From Ooceraea biroi (Eukaryota > Arthropoda > Insecta > Hymenoptera > Formicidae): a stretch of 64,000 nt of DNA. The first letter of the stretch is position 1; each line of letters begins with the position of its first letter. The position numbers and the translations under genes were made by a program. The notes below the pieces were generated by a model, which worked only from the letters and a program-made list of their open reading frames with translations, did not search any database and was not told where the DNA came from. Of the stretch, positions 13,682 to 26,618 are shown piece after piece. The DNA lies in the NCBI RefSeq assembly GCF_003672135.1, contig NC_039512.1:14648874-14712873 (forward strand), in the 5' to 3' direction.

Positions 13682-15101
13682 GTTTCATGTTATGAAATGA
13701 TATCGAACAATATTTCCCCATCTCCCAGCAAACTTTCTTAATTAAACTTTGTAAATTTCAGTAAAGTGCAACGGCGTCATTTTATGTATAATTTTTGACG
13801 CGATTTACACACTGGACAGATCTGCTGCACAGTGTATTGATAGAAAAAACAATATTGGAGAAGGATTATAGAATTCACGAGCATTGCAATTAAAGCTTGT
13901 GATTTATCAATGACTAGCGTTGCGCGTTCTACCTTTCAAACGTGTAAAAATATCGTCGCATAAATTTCAAAGAGCTTATGCCAAACTTATTCTTCGTCTA
14001 TCTCGTGTCGAGGCAACATCATGTGGGAATTTCTCGGATTTACCCTTGCATGAAATTATAATCTTCAATCTCTACGAATATCAATTTAATTTATATCTAC
14101 GAAATAAATAGCAGAGGTAAGAAAAGATTATTTCTTGCAGTTGTTAGTGCATTGAAGCAAGAAGCGACTATTTAACCAAGCAACATTTTCGGCGCTGGAA
14201 TGCGACTGGAATAACGCCGCAATTTTACGCTTCGCGAAATATTACGATATTTCGAATGAGCCATGTAGAATATCGACGACTTTGTTTGTTATTATTAACC
14301 GTTGCGAGTGTGCAATCGCAATTCTCGGGATGCTTTTCCATTTTTGTTTAATCGTCCGAAGCGAGCTCTCAGCTCGGTGCCGAAATCACAGCGCAATTAA
14401 TTGTCGTAATATATACACGTGACGAGTCATTCTGAATTATTAACTTACCTTTGTTATTCTAATTAAACTTTTCATATAACATGCCCCTCCCGGCCCGCCC
14501 CTTGTCCGTCTACATGTTTGCTTAATTACCTGGTTTTTCCCCCTTATTTCCATCTAAATGAAATAAACCGAGATTGAAAAAAAACAAAGTAAAAGAAGGA
14601 AAACTGAAATCACAAATAAATGTAACAATATTAAGTGAATAAAACTAATACTCAACAGTAGAATATCTCTGGAAAAAAAGGATAATAGCGTAGGAATTCA
14701 CGACTGCAGTAGCTCGAGGTAATTGGATTTACAGAGCGGAAAACATTAGAAATTAATACAGCGCCGATCATTATTTCGAGTTTGTGCGGCCATGCCATGA
14801 AGCTCTCCTCCATGGCGTAATTCCAGACACTTTCCACAACAATGCCGAGGAGCAGACGCATCCTGCGAGTGGAATTTTAAGCGAGCAGATCCAGGAAATT
14901 AGGAAGATTTGATCAGCCGATCCTGGAATTACAAATAACCTTATTATCGTACCGCATGTTACCGACCCTGGCACTTGCAATTTATACTGAGTACCGAATT
15001 TCCTTTTTCACCTTCAGTGTAAGCGAAGCAGCATGACGATTAGCCGAATTTTACCAGAATTTCACCTGGATTAAATTCTTGTTTAGAGTTATTATATAAA
15101 A

Positions 15102-15166
15102 CGTTATATTAAAATATTAAATATATTAAAATATTATATATTATATATATATGTATATATATATCT
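15102..15166. repeat. AT-rich low-complexity tract
   Basis: Imperfect TATATTAAA and (TA)n repeats. Confidence 0.8.
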
Positions 15167-15627
15167 TTTATATGTCTTTTCCTTTCTATGCAGCTCTTTA
15201 TCCTTCACCTCTTTTTCATCTCCTCGCCGCCCTTAGTAAGTCTCGTTTGATAACGATGGACAATGAAGACAAATTGTTGGTGTCCTACAAAGACGGCGAT
15301 AATTAATTACCAGCCGTATAACGAGTTCTGCTTCAATTATTGACATGCGCCAATCTAAACGGTTTCCTCTTGGATTTCTCTAGTTAAAATTCTTAATTAG
15401 TTGATGCATCAACCGTATCAGTTTACGATAAACATTCTAATAATTATAGCAATAATAATACCGTTGCAATGAATAAGTAATAAAATAATAGTTACAATAA
15501 TAATGTTGAATAGACAGTAGACTGTGTTATTCCAACTCTATTGACAACTAATATTACAAATTATAATAATATGTGTGCAATTAATTATGTCAGGAACATA
15601 ACTGATAATGTATAACTAATTACGTAT

Positions 15628-15649
15628 TCCTATATAGTTCTATATAGGA
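15628..15649. repeat. Inverted repeat, 10-bp arms with 2-nt spacer
   Basis: TCCTATATAG and CTATATAGGA flank a TT spacer. Confidence 0.7.
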
Positions 15650-17034
15650 TGTATTAATTTATTAATTTTGTTAAGCGTACCACACGCATATATCAATGAT
15701 GTATTTACTTTATGTATAATTATATTACAACCTATACCGCTTCTTTAATTTGTTTAATCAATCAAATTCGGAGGCGCACCAAGCTTTCTTGCTAAAGTAT
15801 CATATTATTTCACTGTTTAGCTTGGTATCGATCATTAGTTACCATCAGCGACCATTGCAAGGTACAATGACCTCTATAAAGAGGAACAAGCTTGAATTAC
15901 ACGCGATGACTAGGATAATAAGGACTCATTAGTATTGAATCGGCAGGATACCGCTACGGCAAGTCTCGTCTACGATTCTTTTTTTCCTTGATTGCGCTTG
16001 CTTCAACTTCCACTTTTCTCAGAATACCTCAAAAAATGGAACAGGACACGATAAATTATAAAAACAACCCTCTTTGTGTACGTGAGTGTATGAGTATGAT
16101 AGCATCTCTTTTATTGCAAGATACCAAATTGTTTTTGATCCAATATCAATGTACGATAGCAAAATATTGAAACTATATCATACACAGTCAAGAAATGAAT
16201 CAATTCAAGTCAAAACGGAACATTTCCAACAGAGATTGATGACATGCTTTTATTTTAGGGATGTTTCACATTTTTCCATATTTCAAAACGCCAGTAGAAA
16301 TTTTGTCAAAAAATGTCACGTAAATCATGGCATCGCATTTTAGAGATGAAATTTCTCTTGTAGTTAAGATCATTTATCGGGAGAGTCTCGCGCGCAAAAA
16401 TCGCCCCGAAGGGTGCGAAGATTTACGAGGGGTTGGTTGGTATCCGCCATCTTTGAATCACTAGTCTCCGCGGAGACGCGGAGGTGGGCGAGGCTCGTTT
16501 CTCTCCATTCGAGCTTAAAAGTATTTCCTTGCTGTTTTCACCGCTCATTTGAACTAATAACTCGCGCGCGCGATTCCCGCTGGCGAGAGAGGGCACGGCC
16601 TTGAGTCTTGGCTACTTACAGGTGAACTAACTCACCCCTGCTACCAGCTTTTCCCACAGTTTTCCGAAGCAAACTTTTGAATTTAATTCAGTTACTGTTG
16701 TCTGCCGTGGCACATTGTCTCCAGATTTCCACGAGAAATTTAAGCGAGATGAGAAGAACCCCTAAATGATTTTTGGGTTTGCATTCGCCAATTATCGACA
16801 TAAATCAAGATAAATGCTTAAAAGATTATTACATAAAGTTTGATTCTTGCGTTAATGGGAATATCAGATTGGTAAACGTTAGCCTGGAACGTCGTATCGT
16901 TGCTCACATTTGACTGAATTTGAGGTTTGGCTGAAAATGGCGTTTCTACGCTCAGAAAATCACGGATGAAACGGTAGTCTGATAAAAGTCGATTTCCGAC
17001 ATTATTTCCGTAGCTTTAATATTAATTATTAGCA

Positions 17035-17047
17035 GCGCGCGCGCGCG
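17035..17047. repeat. (GC)n tract
   Basis: Thirteen alternating G and C bases. Confidence 0.8.
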
Positions 17048-18188
17048 AAGGATTGCCGCAGATAAAATCATTTATTAATCGGCAAATAATACGTCCACGT
17101 GCACAAATGGTGGTTCCATTATGGAATCGCTGCGTGTACAGATTCTCGATGCAACCAGGTAATGGCGTTTCGCCAAAATAAATCTCTCCCTTGACTTTGT
17201 CCACATAAATGACTGATAATTAACAGCAATCGTTGGCTCGAATTCTCTCGTTATTATTCCATAGTTTTTCTCATGGAGTTCTGGATGGATGGACGCAAAT
17301 TCAGCTTTTACTCTAATCGCGTGTGTCAATGTTAAAATCAGATCAGAGAAACAAGAGAACTAAAGACACAACTTGGAATCTTGTTTTCACCTCTATCGTA
17401 ATAAGCCTTAATAAAGGTACAAGGATCCGCAAAAGCTCTTTTTCAGCAAGATGGGCGGCGCCCGTCAACGCGAATAAATAACGAGGATGCCGCGCGCAGC
17501 CCTTAAAGAACTGAAACCCGATAGAAACGCGGAACAATAAGGACAGATCGCCCAATCGCGGAATACATTTAAATATACCTCTATACGGCGGTGGATGGAG
17601 CCCGAGGTGATTTCGAAGTGGCGAACCGGGGGTGAAGAAATGGCAAAGACGACAAAGGTGGAAATAAAAGTTGAAAGTCTGAACGAGCGAGACAAAGCTG
17701 CGGGGGAAATAAAAAGAAATTGTCATCGTCCGAGTGGCTGCAACCACCCTTGTAACCGCGCCGTCCGCGTCGCGGATGTTCTCTTCTCCAGTTCTCCTTC
17801 TTCCTTCCTCCTCCCCCTCTCCGCGCACTCTTTACAACCAGTGTCATTTGTTTTTACGTTTACTCCTCGTCGTTCCTGAAAATCCTCCGCGAGACGCGTC
17901 ATGCTGCGAGATTTCGTCGAGAAAACGGAGGAGACGGGACTCGTACAGAATGAGTTGTAACATAAAGTTCCCTAGGCTCATTTCTTCAAACATGAATATT
18001 CATCGGGGTTGGATTTATAACAAAGAATTTTTATATTGTTTATACCTTACGAGAGAATCTTGTAAATTACGTACATGCATGCTGCTACCAATTTGTACAA
18101 TAGCTTTTTCGGAATAATGTAATGTACTAAATAATAGAGATTATCTATCTTTTTAAAAACTGTTGCTGCAAACATGATTATTACTCAC

Positions 18189-18426
18189 GGAACGTAAAAT
18201 TGGAGGGTTTCACGATTTTCGGGCAGACTCTGAAGAGTCCCAGCTTGAAATTCACGCTGACCGCATTGGCGTAACTCCTAGGTAGATTCGGTAGGACAAG
18301 CTTCTCCTCGGTGTGGAGCCAAGTTGGACCCAGCAAGGCGACGCTGAGGGCTGCCAGCGCGGCGAGGCCACATACGACACCGCATCTCGTCAGCCTGATT
18401 CCACTTGTCTCACCTGCGCAGCACAT
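18189..18426 (-). CDS. Stargazin / calcium-channel gamma-subunit-like protein, first coding exon (partial gene)
   Basis: 79 residues from an ATG in good context (CCAAGATG), ending at a strong GTGAGT donor, phase 1. After a short cytoplasmic N-terminus there is a hydrophobic segment (about residues 13-33, CGVVCGLAALAALSVALLG). Next come PTWLHTEEKLVLPN and LGLFRVCP. This pattern (TM1, then W-L-x-x-E-E-x-x-x-x-P, then G-L-W/F-R-V-C) is that of the first extracellular loop in the PMP22/claudin superfamily. It is closest to CACNG5/7-type gamma subunits, which act as auxiliary subunits of calcium channels or AMPA-type glutamate receptors. Drosophila stg1 is the likely equivalent. An NFT sequon sits near the exon end. 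TM2-TM4 should follow on later exons at lower coordinates; I did not find them. A claudin-like protein is the main alternative. Confidence 0.72.
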
Positions 18427-19422
18427 CTTGGTTTCGCCGAGTGATCCTCAGTGTGGCATGATTAGCGAATCATCTCGACGCGAGAATTATTCTTCGATTC
18501 ATTCCTTTAGCCTGCACGTTCGAGATCTTCCTTGGGTCTTTGTCAGGCTGCTCTTCAACGCATTCGTTCGGATCTGAATTGAATTTTCTTCAGAGCAATC
18601 AATCTTGGCAACACAATCTAGTCTTTCGTGATCCTCCTTTTTTGTTTCTTCTTTTATTTTTAATTTAATACATTCAAGTCCTTTCGCGTGCCGGCGCGCA
18701 CTTTCCCGCGACTGCAAGCTTTTCAAGAAGATTTTCTTTAAATTCGAAAAGGTTGAAAAAAGGTTATAATCCAAAGAAAACTTTCAAAGATACCCCGTAT
18801 CCCCGGAGATGTCGAGATGCTCCGTACTCTTATGCATGAGATAAGAATACCAGAGTGAGAAATATCATAGCTGCATAAAAAGAAGATTCTGAATTCTTCC
18901 CAAGGGAATGGTGGTCGTTAATGGATTTCTCGTTATGTGGAGAAACCATTAAAACGTGCATTTGCTCGCTCTCGAAGAAATTAATTCCGATTGCCGTTAT
19001 CGCGGGTGGCTTGAAAAAAGTCAGAGGGAAGGAGGGAACGGAAGGGTGGACCGCCATTATCGCTGCCGCGTTTTCCGCGTCGAGGATGGTTGGCAGGAAG
19101 GATCTCTAACTTTTCCGATGATTCTTTTTCCTCGGATGCGAGAAGCAAGCTTTACGTTCTCATGTACGAACGCAAATAATCCTTTCTGGAGAGAGAATAT
19201 TGCATCAATTTAGATGAAATTTGTAGATCTGTTCAATCTCTACGAATAATAATATACCTACGGACAGAAGAGCTATTCGTCCATAACTTGAAACCGTGAG
19301 AAATGTTTGGAGCATTCTCTGATTTTGCTAGTGAAACTTGAAGCTAAGATCGAGAATGCACCTCGCGGATCGATAAAAATTACCCTCTGCTAACAATGGT
19401 AATAATTATGTCTTAGTCTCAC

Positions 19423-19440
19423 TCTCTCTCTCTCTCTCTC
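19423..19440. repeat. (TC)n microsatellite
   Basis: Nine TC units, followed by AGGGTAAAC. Confidence 0.85.
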
Positions 19441-20850
19441 AGGGTAAACAAAAAAAACCATAAGTATCGTTTTGCGGCGCAATCTATATCAACGTAACCC
19501 GTAATACACGCGCGCGCGATTATGTCCGCTGCAGATGGCAATTGCAATTACAGCATCATTCTTTCACTTCGATCTAATTAATTGAAAAACGGCGTACGGC
19601 TGCGCCAGCAGTTCCAGAGGGCCCTCGAGAGATTTCCGGTCTTGTTAGGAAGGAGTTTCGAGTGCTGCTTAAGTCTGTTCCACCTCTTTTTCCCTTCGGC
19701 GAAACCGTTTGTTCCTCTTCCCCCTCGCACTCTCCTAAGTAGCACGTAATTAAAAGTTCGAACCAACCACGATTCACGCCTCTGACGGGGAGGAAAAAAC
19801 CCTCTTCTCCTCTCGACACTTTTTGTACTACATAATCTATGCAGAAAGGGAGGCCACAGCGCGTGCTCCCTTCTTTTTCTCCTTGCTTTCGTCCTTTTAT
19901 AATTACTCCTTCTGGAAAACTTTGACTGGTCGAGTCTAAAAATTCCACAGCAGGATTTCTACTTTCTTGCGACTAGGGAATAACAAGGACAACTTTTGTG
20001 TATTTCCGAAACGAAAACTCTATCTCAAGATGCGACAAATATTCTAACACGAAACATATATTTATATTTATGCAGTCTTTTAGGATGAAGCAAATGTATA
20101 ATGCATCTATAATATTAGTAGGCGAATAAAAATCTCTTTTCCATTTTTCCATCCTTAGCATCCCGCTAACAAACGTCAAATTAAATTTTCGTTCAAGTAA
20201 AATTTATTTGTAATTAAAATATATATAACTATACCATTAATCTAACGCAGGGCCACGTAGTTGTGTTAATTAAGGTCGATCCGGGAGGCAGCTCGGTTTC
20301 AGCGAAACGAGTCACTGTAAAATCGCGCGAGGACGAACGCACCAGCGCGGCGATTTTTACGGTTTCCGCGTCGCGACGAGCGATTTCCGCGTCCGCGAGC
20401 TCTAATCAAACCCGGCGCGACGCGGCGATGGAAAAAAGAGCGCTCGTTAAAATCTCGATGCGTTCAGGATTCGCGCCCATTTCGACGAGTCGCCAGAAGC
20501 TACGGCAATGCCGGTTGCGCTCCATGGATTTCCCAGCAAACTCACGGGAAATTACAAATTACATGTTTTTAACGAAAAAACAAAAAGCGGAGGAGCGGCA
20601 AGTTGCATCCGCTGGAAAATGCCGGCGCACCATGGACATTTTAGATCCTAGATCGTCATCGAAAAATTCAGCGAAGGGAATGGAATAAGTGAGAGAATGA
20701 GAGAGGGATAGAGATAGGAGGACGAATACAATTTCAAACGATTGCCTGGCGCAGAAAAATATTTGTAGCGCGCATAACAATTCCCGTCGCGCGAGGAAAT
20801 ATTTACCTTGCATTAAAACTATTTTGCGGTGGACGAATGTTTTAACGTTT

Positions 20851-20883
20851 TTGAGAGAGAGAGAAAAAGAAAGAGAGAGAAAG
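20851..20883. repeat. GA-rich tract
   Basis: Interrupted (GA)n of the same kind as those at 23.7, 26.5 and 55.1 kb. Confidence 0.8.
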
Positions 20884-23698
20884 GCGAGTGAACTTTTTAA
20901 ATACCAAATATCCTATCCAGAATATCCGATGTGTAATGTACATTTTGTTACGCGCAAATAAATCTACAAATAGTGTGTAATTTTTTACGATGTTACGATA
21001 GACAGAGTTTTGCATTGTTGCAAAAAGAAGCGATGTATCCGCAGTTTCAACTCGTATACTTTGGTACTCCATTCTTTTCAGAGCAATTAGAAATTTAAGT
21101 CTAAAAATTATGCGGTATTAAAGAAGATGGAACAGTATGTGCACATGTGAAACTGAAGAAACTGAATTTGAGTGCACTTTTTGTGGGCACAGCGAACGAA
21201 GGAGTCGAAAATACAATACGGTAGAGAGCATTTTCGCGATCCAGGCTATCCACCCCATACACAGCTCTTTGAAGTCATTACTAATGTGTCCGCGTCAGAC
21301 GATCATCCCTCCAACTCTAAATGAAAAAAGTGGAAAGCGTCGCGCACAATATTTTTCCACTGTCACGAGCGGCCGCTCGTCCCAAATCCTAGATAGAACC
21401 ATAAGGTCTTGCTGAATAGCACGCAGATCAGAGTGTGTCCCAACCGCAGGATTATACGGGAAAATCCTAATGTATCTGCGTTCTTAGTGTATCTAAATTT
21501 AAAATATGTCAGCATCATAAAGAGAATATATATATAAAATACATTTGATAATGAAAACATTCAGCATGAGTATTTTATATTTTATAGCTAGTTTCAGGAA
21601 CTAGCAATCCAGCATTATTGTATGATGACGGAAATTCGTAAAAAGATGGAAAAATCTTCAGGATTTGATGATTGAACACTCAGAAACGGAGACGTTCAGG
21701 ATTTCGATGTTGACATGTCGATTTGAGAATATGGGTAACAACCGACTGATCATATAGAATTAGATATCAGAGAAAGAGTTTCCGATAAATTCAAGGATAC
21801 AAAAGCTACGAGTAGTCGGCAAATATTTGAGAGAAACGACTCAATGTAAAATCGAGCGATCAGTCAATATTTAAAGGAAACGAATCAAGTACGTAAAGCT
21901 CTAAGGAGATTCATCGGTTCAAAGCGCAAATGGAAAGTAATGAAATCACAATGGATCCTGCAACTCAAATCCATCCATGCAAGAAAGATTTTTCACAAAC
22001 CTTTCCTTAATCTGTGTCCTTTAACTACTTACTGCGCATAACGTCAATTGAACCATTAACGACTGAACGATCCTTAATCAATTTTGCTGGAAACGATCCC
22101 GCAAATTATTCTGATGGCAAATTACTGGAGTATTCTCGAGAGCTAATCACGTCATTAGCGCATTATGGTTGATGAAGGACCAGCGGATCAGAAATACAAA
22201 AGTTCTAGCAATCCCAATCCACTTTTCAGCTTTACGAGCGATCCAAAAACGAATTTGGTAACTGAAAGTTTAAAATTTAAATCCACTTTCAGAAGCTTGG
22301 TATAGAAGCACAAACGCAAATTTTTCTTGCACACCGAGCATCTCCGACATCAACAATGTACGATATTCATTATTGTTAATATCAATCATGAATGCATTTA
22401 CTGGAGAATGATTGGCAATAAAATTACTCAGCTATTGTCGCGAACCAGTCACGTCGCTGTTGTAGTCGTTGCAAATGAAACGCGCGTACGCTCGTACACG
22501 TGTCTCTCTCGAGGATATGGCCAGGGGAGTTTCTGATTCTTGGGGAACCATCGCGTCGCACAAGAATTATCCGTTGATTGCAGACAATCCCGAATCCAAT
22601 GGCGATGATGCTCGATGTCGCGACGCGGAATGATGCGAGTCGTCACGTTCGATCCGCACGACGGCCGGAGGCGTACTGGCCCTTCGTAAATGCGCGCCTC
22701 CATCGAACGACGGTGGCTGAGCGTCGCGACGGCGATGAAAGAGGGCGAGAGCGACGCCGAGAGGGTGTGTGCGACGCTGGGAGGGTTGCCACTGCGTCTG
22801 TATCGCCGCGATTTTTTACGGCGACTCTACACCCCCTGCAAAAAACGAACACATTTGAAATTATACAATTTCTATTGCAACTTCACCTGACTCTTAATCA
22901 ATAATCTTGTGCAATATTCTGCGTAATGCAAAAGCATGAGACTTCTTTTCTGTTTCAATCTTGCTTTTGAACAGTTTAATTTTGAAAACCAAAGTCCACG
23001 AGGAGCTTGGAACATTTTTATGTATAAGAGAGAACATAGAGTATAGTATCAAGAGCGCAAGTTTGTAAAGTTATTGAAAAAAGTATCAAAAGGAAAATTT
23101 CAGTAGGCGGAAAATGGCTAAGTCCAAAGCAAATTTAGAACGGTAATAAAATAACGCGTTGAGCGTAAGAGAAGACGCATGTGCTCCAGGGAATCCTAGT
23201 CGTTCCACCCCGTCCTTGTCTTGCGTTTCTTCGCATTTGGTGGAGTCGGTGAGCGCCATTATAGAACGAGTTATTATCGACGTCGCGACGTTTTATTATT
23301 ATTAATGGCGGCGCGACAAAACTTTTCTCGCGAAATCTCGCGTCATATCGATATCTGGATGCCGATGTGGATGTTCTCCAAGTCAATTTCAAGAAATCTC
23401 CGCTCACTGTTATTTTTAATCCGCTATTAGTTATTGACATTGAACGATGCGCATAGTTTGCAATAGTTTTCTGTCATTCGTTTTTTATGGTATTTTAAGA
23501 ATTAGTGTATTTCTGTTTGTTGTATTCGTCGGTGTTTTCATGATCAATTACTTGGGATCAATTTTATAAAGTAACAAAAATTTTAATTGTATGTATACAT
23601 ATGTATACATCTTCCTGCGACATCGTATATCTTTTTGTAATTAACATGTTTATTTCACGGATCTTTGATACGTGTTAAATAATTACAACAAATATGAG

Positions 23699-23728
23699 GA
23701 GAAAGAGAGAGAGAGAGAGAGGGGGGGG
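23699..23728. repeat. (GA)n followed by G8
   Basis: GA dinucleotides running into eight G, the same arrangement as an inverted version of the tract at 4468. Confidence 0.85.
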
Positions 23729-24978
23729 AAGTCATATTTATCATAAAATTAATTTAATTTACTGTCGGAGTACACATCGTTTATTTAATTAGTTATCCAA
23801 CCGCGCCAGCATACACACAATGACAAATATCGCAATGTATTGACAGCTATCGGGGCTTGCATCACCAATTTTCGCGGAAAAGCATTTGATATAATTATTA
23901 CATTCTCCTAATTATTTTAAATCTCTCACGTTTCCCATCAAAATGTTTGATTGTCAAGAGAGTTTGAATATTACTTTAAAAATCCGTATATCAAACTGAG
24001 AAAGCTGAGAGGGCAGAAGCCAAAAGTCTCAAGTGTCGCCGTTACGTGAAAAGGATGAAATTGATCGAGCAATTCGCCGATAAGTCGAAAGAGACCATAT
24101 CGATGGATCGAGCATATCATTTCCTAATGATCAATCGACCAAAAACTTTTTTAAACTCGTGCCGGTGGAGCCAGAAGGTTACGGAATTAACTCCGGAGAA
24201 ATTTCCGGTAATCGCGGTAGAACGATGTATTAACAATTTAACGACCCGGCATCTGCGATGGCTATTATAGCGCAATTATATGAAACGCGCGTTCCATGCT
24301 GCCAAGCTGGACTACGAGCGTCACAACATAATCCTACTCAGATCTAAGGGCCTCGGAAAGCAAGGATTTACATGTCTCTCATGTATATATAGTTAAATTG
24401 AAATTATTTACCACATAATTTTAACATAATGTTGCTATGATAATGCCATGATAACGTCATCGTCGGAAGAAAAATCCAATCTAACGCTTCAAAGACTCAT
24501 CGCAAAGCAGAATGAATAAAATCTTTCAACTTTGAACTTGCACTCTTTTGTAAATTTTTAAATCATAAAGCGCTTTAAATTCCCATCTTTCGTAATCACG
24601 AGATATACCAAGCTCTCTCGGTGAGATTCTTTGAAGAACTTTCTGAGGATGGGGACATCGAGGCAGCGAACGTTAAGAATTGGAAAAAACGACAGATCAA
24701 GAGTACGAGTCATAAAAAGTAGTAATTCGCATGAGGTTCATAAAAAAGTTTATCACCGTCAATAAAAGGGCTCCTCAGACAGCAATGTTGTTCGATGCCC
24801 TTTCTTCGTGACGCCTTTGTCAAAAAAAGTTAAAAAACATCGACGGAGAAGCACCTAATTTTAATCTTAAATGAAGCACTCGATCAAATCTGCCGCCTAT
24901 TGCTTTTAGAAAAACCTTAAACAAAGGACTTCAAACAAGGAGCGATTTAATTAACGTGTTTGATCGCCGGTCCTCGCC

Positions 24979-25006
24979 GGACTCTGCTTAATGGACTCTG
25001 CTTAAT
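24979..25006. repeat. 14-bp tandem duplication
   Basis: GGACTCTGCTTAAT occurs twice in perfect tandem. Confidence 0.85.
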
Positions 25007-26520
25007 GCTCGGACCTCTTCCATCTGGCACAGCCTGGTCACTGTGAAAGGATCAACAGAACCAAAGTCGAAGAAGCGACGAAGACGAAATACCTTATTAT
25101 TCGTAAAACTTGACTTCTAAGCTATGCGGCAAGCTCCTCAGCACGTTCTCGCCGCAAACAAGTTTCCTCGCTACCGAGGCGAAAGCCAACGACAGCTACA
25201 GTATCGATCATTCGCAGTATCAACATCCCAACTTATTTACGATAATCAGCGAAACGTATAATTTCTTAGGTATACACTCGCATCACCAGTGGAACGTCAA
25301 TCCAGTCTCCCGCCAGTTTGTATCTCTCTGCGAAGATGCAACTTTTTAAAAGATACTTTCTAAAACGACAAGCAATTTTCGGTGCTCGAGTCTTTTGCAG
25401 GGATATTTCATCCGTGAAACAATTATTCATTCTCGACAATTTCCGATTTTTACGAGCGATCATCGTACGTCGAATCAATGTCGCTCTGGAAGGCCAATTT
25501 CGAAAATTACTCGCGGCGGATTGGGCGGTTCCGGGATGGAACTATTCCCTTGCCCTGTCACTCTCTCGCGTCGTTGCCGAATTACCGACCCTACGTCCTG
25601 TGAGTGACGTTATCACGCTGCATTTGGTGCATTTGATGCATCCGGTGGCCGGGCTACGAGAATGTCTGGTCGAGACAGCCGAGTCAGTGCATTCGATATT
25701 CCATATATTGCGCTTCTGCTTACCAACAGGTACGCCCCGTTGACTTGTCATTCGTATTCATCCCCCGGACGCGAAGGACGATACAGAATAGCGGAGTCAT
25801 GCAACTGCAAAATTTAGTTTTGTCTGCGTGACGAAATTCCATTATGATATTGCACATTTTGCTATCAAAAAAGAATGAATCCTGATTTTGAGAATTTTAT
25901 AATTCCTCGATAGCGAGAAAAAGGCGATCAAAGATGCATCGTTTTGAGAGAAAAATAACACGAGTCGATAATTATAGCAATATTTACTCGAAAAATCGAT
26001 TCTCGATTGAGAAAGTGGAGCAGTCAGTAAACAAGAGGCGCAAATAATTTCCGTATCGATCCTGATCGCCATTAAAATTATTGATTCGCAAGCGTAGTCG
26101 CGACAGCATTTCCTGTCTGTAGCGTAAAATACGTACATGCGTATAAAGGCTCGAGAATATCGTCATCCGAGCAGAATGGAATGCGTGGTAGACATTATAG
26201 GGATGCCAGTCTCGGCAGCATGTAAACGAATTTTCGCATCACGTGCAATTCTACGGATATATTCCTGCCATCTCCGAGCCAGTTCCAACCCATACTTGCT
26301 TCCACCCTCTTCACTTCTCTTTTTTTCCTTGCATTTCTTGCTCTACCACTTCGTTCTTTTTAGCTTCGCGCAAATTTTCTTCTTTTACTTAGTTCGGTTT
26401 TTAATTATATGGAACGTAAATAATGTATGAGATATAATAAATATTATCAAAGTATATTTCTGTGAAGTTAAACATTTAATATTTATTTGGCGAATAACAT
26501 GATATAATAACGTATTTAGA

Positions 26521-26555
26521 GAGAAAGAGAGAGAGAGAGAGAAAGAGAGGGAGAG
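26521..26555. repeat. GA-rich microsatellite
   Basis: Interrupted (GA)n tract. Confidence 0.85.
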
Positions 26556-26585
26556 TCATGCAGTTTTGAAACTTATATAGTTATA

Positions 26586-26618
26586 TAGTTTTATATTATA
26601 TAGTTTAATATAAAACTA
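26586..26618. repeat. Stem-loop, 12-bp arms
   Basis: TAGTTTTATATT at 26586-26597 and AATATAAAACTA at 26607-26618, with a 9-nt loop, just after a GA-rich microsatellite. Confidence 0.7.

Larger units (their letters stand above)
5481..18188. other. No gene seen (probable intron 1 of the stargazin-like gene)
   Basis: This lies directly downstream of the GTGAGT donor of the stargazin-like exon on the minus strand, so at least its right part is inferred to be intron. CpG-rich patches near 9060-9260, 9570-9800, 11470-11660, 12860-13180 and 17430-17950 keep chance frames open on both strands. Several palindromes and microsatellites are listed separately. Confidence 0.5.

Noticed and set aside
17343..17828. 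161-codon minus-strand open frame in the putative intron of the stargazin-like gene
   Set aside because: CpG/GC-rich composition keeps several frames open at once. The product has no tetraspan or other recognisable pattern and cannot supply TM2-TM4.
25318..25743. 141-codon plus-strand open frame
   Set aside because: No recognisable domain, signal peptide or splice context; overlaps other chance frames.
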